Below, piece after piece: positions 17,090-20,986 of a stretch of 20,986 bases of DNA. The translations under genes and the position numbers were made by a program. How positions within the stretch are numbered: position 1 is the stretch's first letter; each line of letters starts with the position of its first letter. The stretch is from Verrucomicrobiales bacterium (GTDB lineage Bacteria > Verrucomicrobiota > Verrucomicrobiia > Verrucomicrobiales > DEV007), in assembly GCA_002696885.1 (NCBI GenBank), contig NZSO01000002.1, forward strand, positions 1 through 20,986, read 5' to 3'. Below the pieces are notes generated by a model that saw only the letters and a program-made list of their open reading frames with translations, did not search any database and had not been told where the DNA came from.

Positions 17090-18157
17090 TTAACCTACCT
17101 CAGCTATTGTTTGAAGAACTCTTGAAGCAATTGCGTAAGGATCACCTTGAGAGTTTGGTCTACGATCTTCTAAGTAGCCTTTGTATGCATCGTTTTCTAC
17201 GAAGCTATGAGGAACCCTGATGGAAGCACCTCTGTCAGCTACACCATAGCTGAATTTGTCTATGGACTGAGTCTCATGGAGACCGGTAAGTCTGAGATGG
17301 TTATCCGGACCATAAGCAGCTATGTGAGCTTCACAGTTTTTCTCAAAAGCAGCCATTAAAGCTTCAAAGTATTCTTTTCCGCCTTCTTCACGAAGCTTCT
17401 GTGTAGAGAAATTACAATGCATGCCTGATCCGTTCCAATCTCCTTGGAAAGGTTTACAATGGAAATCAACATCCACGCCATAGCCTTCGGCCGCTCTTAG
17501 TAAGAGATACCTTGCTACCCACATTTGATCAGCACAATTTTGTGAGCCTTTACCAAATATTTGGAACTCCCATTGGCCTTTTGCTACCTCTGCATTAATA
17601 CCCTCGTGATTGATGCCAGCAGCTAAACAAAGATCTAGGTGTTCCTCAACGATGGTTCTGGCAATATCACCGCAGTTCTTATAGCCTACAGAAGTGTAGT
17701 ACTCACCTTGAGGGTCTGGGTATCCTGTTTCGGGCCAACCGAGTGGTCTGCCGTCTTGAACTAGGAAGTATTCCTGTTCAAATCCAAACCATGCATCTGG
17801 GTCGTCAATGATTCCAGCTCGAGTGTTGGATGGGTGAGGAGAACCGTCAGGAAGCATAACTTCGCACATTACAAGTGCTGCGTTGCCGGATCTACCAGCG
17901 TCAGGATAGACAGCGACAGGTTTTAGCATGCAGTCGGAATCTCCACCTTCAGCTTGTAATGTTGATGATCCATCAAATCCCCACATTGGTAGTTGATCTA
18001 ATGTCGGAAATTCGTCGTATTCCGCGATTTTTGTTTTACCTCTGATGTTTGCTACCGGTGTATAACCGTCTAACCAAAGGTATTCTAATTTATATTTTGC
18101 CATGTTATTTTGTGTAGGTTGTTTTTCAGAGTCTTTTGTGATACCACTTTCTGGCAT
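17090..18157 (-). CDS. glnII: Glutamine synthetase, type II (eukaryotic-like GSII)
   Basis: A 355-residue cytoplasmic enzyme that makes glutamine from glutamate, ammonia and ATP. The beta-grasp N-domain is represented by KYKLEYLWLDGY and WGFDGSSTLQAEG. The catalytic domain has FGFEQEYFLV (Mg-binding Glu), GQWEFQIFG, GDWNGSGMHCNFST, VADRGASIRVP and GYLEDRRPNSQGDPYA. The short length, the WGFDGSST form and the absence of a GSI-type adenylylation loop place it in GSII, the class of eukaryotes and some bacteria. The ATG at 18157 has AGGA four bases upstream, the best ribosome-binding site in the window, but an internal Met19 (18103, MAKYKLEY) matches the usual family start. The gene is visibly richer in G+C than its neighbours (for example 31 of 60 bases at 17461-17520, against 14 of 60 at 5341-5400), fitting high expression or transfer. 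A sigma-54-like promoter lies just upstream. Confidence 0.95.
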   Translation of the reverse strand: MPESGITKDSEKQPTQNNMAKYKLEYLWLDGYTPVANIRGKTKIAEYDEFPTLDQLPMWGFDGSSTLQAEGGDSDCMLKPVAVYPDAGRSGNAALVMCEVMLPDGSPHPSNTRAGIIDDPDAWFGFEQEYFLVQDGRPLGWPETGYPDPQGEYYTSVGYKNCGDIARTIVEEHLDLCLAAGINHEGINAEVAKGQWEFQIFGKGSQNCADQMWVARYLLLRAAEGYGVDVDFHCKPFQGDWNGSGMHCNFSTQKLREEGGKEYFEALMAAFEKNCEAHIAAYGPDNHLRLTGLHETQSIDKFSYGVADRGASIRVPHSFVENDAYKGYLEDRRPNSQGDPYAIASRVLQTIAEVG

Positions 18158-18202
18158 CTTATCCTACAAATTTAATGTTTTTTTTGCAGGGAATTAATAG
18201 AA

Positions 18203-18220
18203 GAGCAGACTGCATGCCAA
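18203..18220 (-). promoter_or_regulatory. Probable sigma-54 (RpoN) promoter of glutamine synthetase
   Basis: Read on the minus strand, 18220 to 18203 is TTGGCATGCAGTCTGCTC. Aligned with YTGGCACG-N4-TTGCW it matches 11 of 13 defined positions and keeps the invariant GG and GC ten bases apart. The predicted transcript start is near 18193, giving a leader of about 36 bases with AGGA just before the ATG at 18157. Sigma-54 control of glutamine synthetase is well known in other bacteria. I could not find a clear NtrC-type enhancer in the remaining 127 bases upstream. Confidence 0.55.
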
Positions 18221-18303
18221 ATGTCCATTTTCTTTCACAAAATTTATCAAATGAGTTAACTTTTCTTAAATAATTAAGGTTCTGTTTTTTAAAAGTCTCA
18301 GTT

Positions 18304-18332
18304 TTTACACTAAAAGTATTTTGATTTTAAAT
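18304..18332 (+). promoter_or_regulatory. Possible housekeeping-sigma promoter of the PP2C fusion gene
   Basis: TTTACA (18304-18309) and TTAAAT (18327-18332) are 17 bases apart and match 5/6 and 4/6 of the -35 and -10 consensus. Transcription would begin about 9 bases before the ATG at 18348, a nearly leaderless message, which fits the absence of a Shine-Dalgarno. The surrounding AT richness makes this tentative. Confidence 0.3.
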
Positions 18333-18347
18333 CTTATCTGAAAACCT

Positions 18348-19559
18348 ATGAAAGAGGAGAAAAACACTCAAAGGTCTGTTGTTCACATAGGTTTTGATGG
18401 GCGTGTTCATAAGACATTTAAGGGCCATCAAGCCCAAGAGAGATTCGATAATGAAATCAAAGTTCTAAAATACCTTGAACGAAGAGGTTGTGATTTTGTG
18501 CCAAGATTGATCGAATCTGAAATTGAATCGTTAAAAATCGTTACTTCAAATGCTGGAAAAAAAGTTGAGGTACTTAGTGATGAAAAAATTAAAGAGATCT
18601 TTGGCGAACTAGAAAATTATGGTGTGCGTCATGATGATCAGTTTTTAAGAAATATTACATACCGTCAATCTGATGGTAAATTTTGTGTCATAGATTTTGA
18701 GTTTGCTACTATTCTTGATGAGCTAATCGATAACACTGATGAGACTGATGAGAAAGCGCCTTTGTCAGTTTGGTGGAGCTGTGACACAAATATTGGGAGA
18801 TACAGAGGTAATAATGAAGACTCATATCTTGCCTTAGTGCTGGATGAAGAAGGTATTCAGTTTTTAGGTTCTACTGGAAAAGAATTAACATCAGATTCAG
18901 ATCATATATTTGCAGTCAGCGATGGAATGGGGGGAGCAAACTCAGGCGAATTTGCGAGCCGCATTGCAGTGGAAACTATTACATCCTCATTTCCAAATTA
19001 TTTTAGAAACAGCGTTCTTGATCAAAATATAGAGGCAGAAGTTTTGACGCAATTATTCAGAACGATTAATTTTGAAATGAATAGATATGGTGAATCATAT
19101 CCTGAGTGTAAAGGGATGGGGGCAACTTTGAGCATGTGCTGGCTCATCCAAGGAAGAATGCGTATTGCTCATATTGGAGATTCGAGAATATATCATTTGA
19201 AGGAAAATGAGGATGGGGAGAATGTATTAATGCAAATCACAAATGATGACACCAGAGTCGCATCACTTTTGAAGGCAGGTAAGATCTCAGAGTATGAAGC
19301 GCGTAATCATCCGATGAAGAATATGTTAACAAAAGCTCTCGGAGCTAATAATCAATTTGTGGACCCTGAAATCCACGAAGTTGATGTGAAGAAAGGGGAA
19401 AAAGTGTTGATATGTTCTGATGGGGTCACTGATGGAATCTGGAACAGCGAGCTGAAAGAACTATTGGAAAAAGAATCCACCGCCAAAGAAATTGTTGATT
19501 ATGCGGTGAAAATATCTGGTAGAGATAATGCGACTGCAGTTGTTATAAGACTAACATAA
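18348..19559 (+). CDS. PP2C-type Ser/Thr phosphatase fused to a miniature kinase-like domain
   Basis: A 403-residue cytoplasmic protein in two parts. Residues about 140-403 form a PP2C phosphatase with every metal-site motif: RGNNEDSY (153-160, Asp158), DGMGG (192-196), GDSR (277-280), SDG (357-359) and GRDN (391-394). It should remove phosphate from phospho-Ser/Thr proteins using Mn2+/Mg2+. Residues about 10-125 look like a compact protein-kinase/APH-like fold: VHK (20-22, candidate ATP lysine), E36 in a helix-C-like NEIKVLKYL, HDDQFLRN (95-102, an HxDxxxxN catalytic loop) and IDFEFA (115-120) in the place of DFG. No glycine-rich loop is evident and the kinase is far below usual size. An acidic linker (124-136) joins the parts. 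There is no signal peptide or membrane segment. It is divergent from glutamine synthetase and convergent with a DUF1501 gene. The partner and signal are unknown. Confidence 0.9.
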   Translation: MKEEKNTQRSVVHIGFDGRVHKTFKGHQAQERFDNEIKVLKYLERRGCDFVPRLIESEIESLKIVTSNAGKKVEVLSDEKIKEIFGELENYGVRHDDQFLRNITYRQSDGKFCVIDFEFATILDELIDNTDETDEKAPLSVWWSCDTNIGRYRGNNEDSYLALVLDEEGIQFLGSTGKELTSDSDHIFAVSDGMGGANSGEFASRIAVETITSSFPNYFRNSVLDQNIEAEVLTQLFRTINFEMNRYGESYPECKGMGATLSMCWLIQGRMRIAHIGDSRIYHLKENEDGENVLMQITNDDTRVASLLKAGKISEYEARNHPMKNMLTKALGANNQFVDPEIHEVDVKKGEKVLICSDGVTDGIWNSELKELLEKESTAKEIVDYAVKISGRDNATAVVIRLT

Positions 19560-19573
19560 AAAGATTAGCTTTT

Positions 19574-20986
19574 TTAGGAGACAATTTCTTTGATCACTTT
19601 TCCGTGAACATCGGTGAGTCTGTAATCTCTTCCTTGGAATCTGTAGATTAGTTTTTCATGATCAAATCCGAGTAAATGAAGTAAAGTAGCTTGAAAATCA
19701 TGCACATGAACTTTGTCTTTTGCTACTGAAAACCCTAGTTCATCAGTTTCTCCGTGAGAGTATCCGCCTTTGGCTCCTCCTCCTGCGATGACCATGCTGT
19801 ATGCGTCAGGGAAATGATCTCGTCCAAGAACTTTACCACCTGCAGTCCTGCCTTCTCTGAATGGAGTTCTTCCAAATTCACCACCGATAATAATTAAAGT
19901 TTCATCAAATAAGCCCCTCTCTTTAAGGTCTTTAATGAGTGCGCTGATAGGTTTATCGGTTTTAGCGCATTTATTAGTGAGGCCATCTCTAATATCTTCT
20001 CCGGGATTTGTTCCATGAAAATCCCAACCCCAATCAAAAAGTTGTACAAACCTCACATCCTGTTCGGCGAGCCTTCTTGCAAGAAGACAGTTGTTAGCAA
20101 AGCTTGCTGCTCCAGGTTGAGCTCCGTAGGCCTCCAAAGTTTTTGGTGACTCTTTTGAAATGTCCATAACCTCTGGAACTGCCATTTGCATTCTAAAGGC
20201 TAGTTCATACTGGGCGATTCTAGTGAGGGTTTCAGGGTGGCCAAAATCCTTGGCTGCTTGTTGATTTAACTCTTTTAGAGTGTCTAAGGATTGGCGGCGA
20301 ATATCACGATTCATCCCTTTTGGGTCTGAGAGGTACAAAACTGGGTCTCCTTTAGACCTGCACTGAACACCCTGATAAACTGAGGGAATGAATCCTGTAC
20401 CAAAAGAATTTTTGCCTCCATTTGGCTGAACACCATTTGAAATCAGGACAACGTAGCCGGGTAAATTCTGATTCTCTGTTCCAAGGCCATAAGTTACCCA
20501 AGAACCGAATGAGGGGCGACCAGGTCTTGGTGATCCGGTATGAACAAAGAGTTCCGCAGGTGCATGATTAAACTGATCTGTGTTCATAGATTTAATGACA
20601 CAAAGATCATCAGCAAGGTTATGGAAATTGGGTATCGCATCAGACATCCATGTTCCACCATTACCAAATTGCTTAAACGTTCTGGGTGTTCCCATTAGTT
20701 TTGGTCTGCCGCTGGTGAAAGCGAAGCGTTTTCCTTTATAAAACTCATCAGGGCAATCTTCGCCGTTTCTTTTTACAAGTTCAGGTTTGTAATCCCAGAG
20801 ATCGAGGTGAGGAGGAGAGCCAGTTAGGTGAATATAAATAACACGTTTTGCTTTGGCATCAAAATGTGGTTTTTTTGGAAGTAGCGGATTAGGAGGGGGT
20901 ACTAAATCGGCACCTGAGGCACTATCACTTAATAACTGTCCTAAGGCTATGCCACCGACACAGATTCCGGAATCAGCTAAGAAGTG
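19574..20986 (-). CDS. DUF1501 protein, paralogue, 5' end beyond right edge
   Basis: The reading frame is open for 97 codons upstream of the ATG at 20695, to the window edge, so that ATG is internal. The visible part is 470 residues. It begins with HFLADSGICVGGIALGQLL, the hydrophobic part of a Tat-type signal whose twin arginines would lie just off the edge; perhaps only about ten residues are missing. Then come KRVIYIHLTGSPPHLDLWDY, FNHAPAELFVHTG, GGEFGRTPF, LGRDHFPDAYSMVIAGGG and TDELGF, all DUF1501 landmarks of the alkaline phosphatase/sulfatase superfamily. It is the second DUF1501 gene here. Its usual DUF1549 cytochrome partner is not downstream and would be expected beyond the right edge. 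It is convergent with the PP2C fusion gene (14-base gap). Confidence 0.95.
   Translation of the reverse strand, partial: HFLADSGICVGGIALGQLLSDSASGADLVPPPNPLLPKKPHFDAKAKRVIYIHLTGSPPHLDLWDYKPELVKRNGEDCPDEFYKGKRFAFTSGRPKLMGTPRTFKQFGNGGTWMSDAIPNFHNLADDLCVIKSMNTDQFNHAPAELFVHTGSPRPGRPSFGSWVTYGLGTENQNLPGYVVLISNGVQPNGGKNSFGTGFIPSVYQGVQCRSKGDPVLYLSDPKGMNRDIRRQSLDTLKELNQQAAKDFGHPETLTRIAQYELAFRMQMAVPEVMDISKESPKTLEAYGAQPGAASFANNCLLARRLAEQDVRFVQLFDWGWDFHGTNPGEDIRDGLTNKCAKTDKPISALIKDLKERGLFDETLIIIGGEFGRTPFREGRTAGGKVLGRDHFPDAYSMVIAGGGAKGGYSHGETDELGFSVAKDKVHVHDFQATLLHLLGFDHEKLIYRFQGRDYRLTDVHGKVIKEIVS

Noticed and set aside
20693..20695. ATG as the true start of the right-edge DUF1501 gene
   Set aside because: The frame remains open upstream and encodes the conserved DUF1501 N-terminus and a signal-like stretch.
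1..20986. Mobile element, prophage, CRISPR array or defence island
   Set aside because: No transposase, integrase, terminal repeats, phage structural genes, regular repeat-spacer pattern or defence-system protein family was found on either strand.

Overview
The window comes from an AT-rich bacterial chromosome (about 40% GC by eye). It most resembles a marine member of the Verrucomicrobiota, or less likely the Planctomycetota. The evidence is the gene mix: a planctomycete-type cytochrome (DUF1549/DUF1553) paired with DUF1501, a second DUF1501 gene, two S1 sulfatases, a Tat-exported Gfo/Idh/MocA oxidoreductase, a secreted PQQ-type beta-propeller and a large lamin-tail/CotH protein. These families are typically expanded in PVC bacteria that feed on sulfated polysaccharides. 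No phage, transposon, CRISPR array, tRNA or rRNA gene was recognised, and no gene-free stretch exceeds about 190 bases.

Layout, left to right: the N-terminal 197 residues of TsaD (minus strand, cut by the left edge); a 1235-residue secreted lamin-tail/CotH kinase protein (minus); a secreted protein of unknown function (plus); a canonical sulfatase (minus); the DUF1549/DUF1553 cytochrome plus DUF1501 operon (plus); a CNNM/CorB-type membrane protein (minus); ThrH phosphoserine phosphatase (plus); a Gfo/Idh/MocA oxidoreductase (plus); a PQQ-like beta-propeller (minus); a second sulfatase with HEAT-like C-terminal repeats (plus); a shared bidirectional terminator; a type II glutamine synthetase behind a probable sigma-54 promoter (minus); a PP2C phosphatase fused to a miniature kinase-like domain (plus); and a second DUF1501 protein running off the right edge (minus). 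Strand changes are frequent, so most genes are single transcription units. The clearest operon is the cytochrome/DUF1501 pair.

Functionally, the exported proteins (sulfatases, cytochrome/DUF1501, oxidoreductase, propeller, CotH protein) fit binding and desulfation of complex glycans, but no glycoside hydrolase is present and the substrate cannot be named. They are interspersed with housekeeping genes for tRNA modification (TsaD), serine synthesis (ThrH), ammonium assimilation (glutamine synthetase) and ion transport (CNNM).

The observations most worth following are the kinase-like/PP2C fusion, the sigma-54 promoter before glutamine synthetase, the non-canonical formylglycine motif in the second sulfatase, and the CNNM protein's eukaryote-like signature motifs. 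Much of the rest is ordinary for this lineage, and I see no clearly new multi-gene system.
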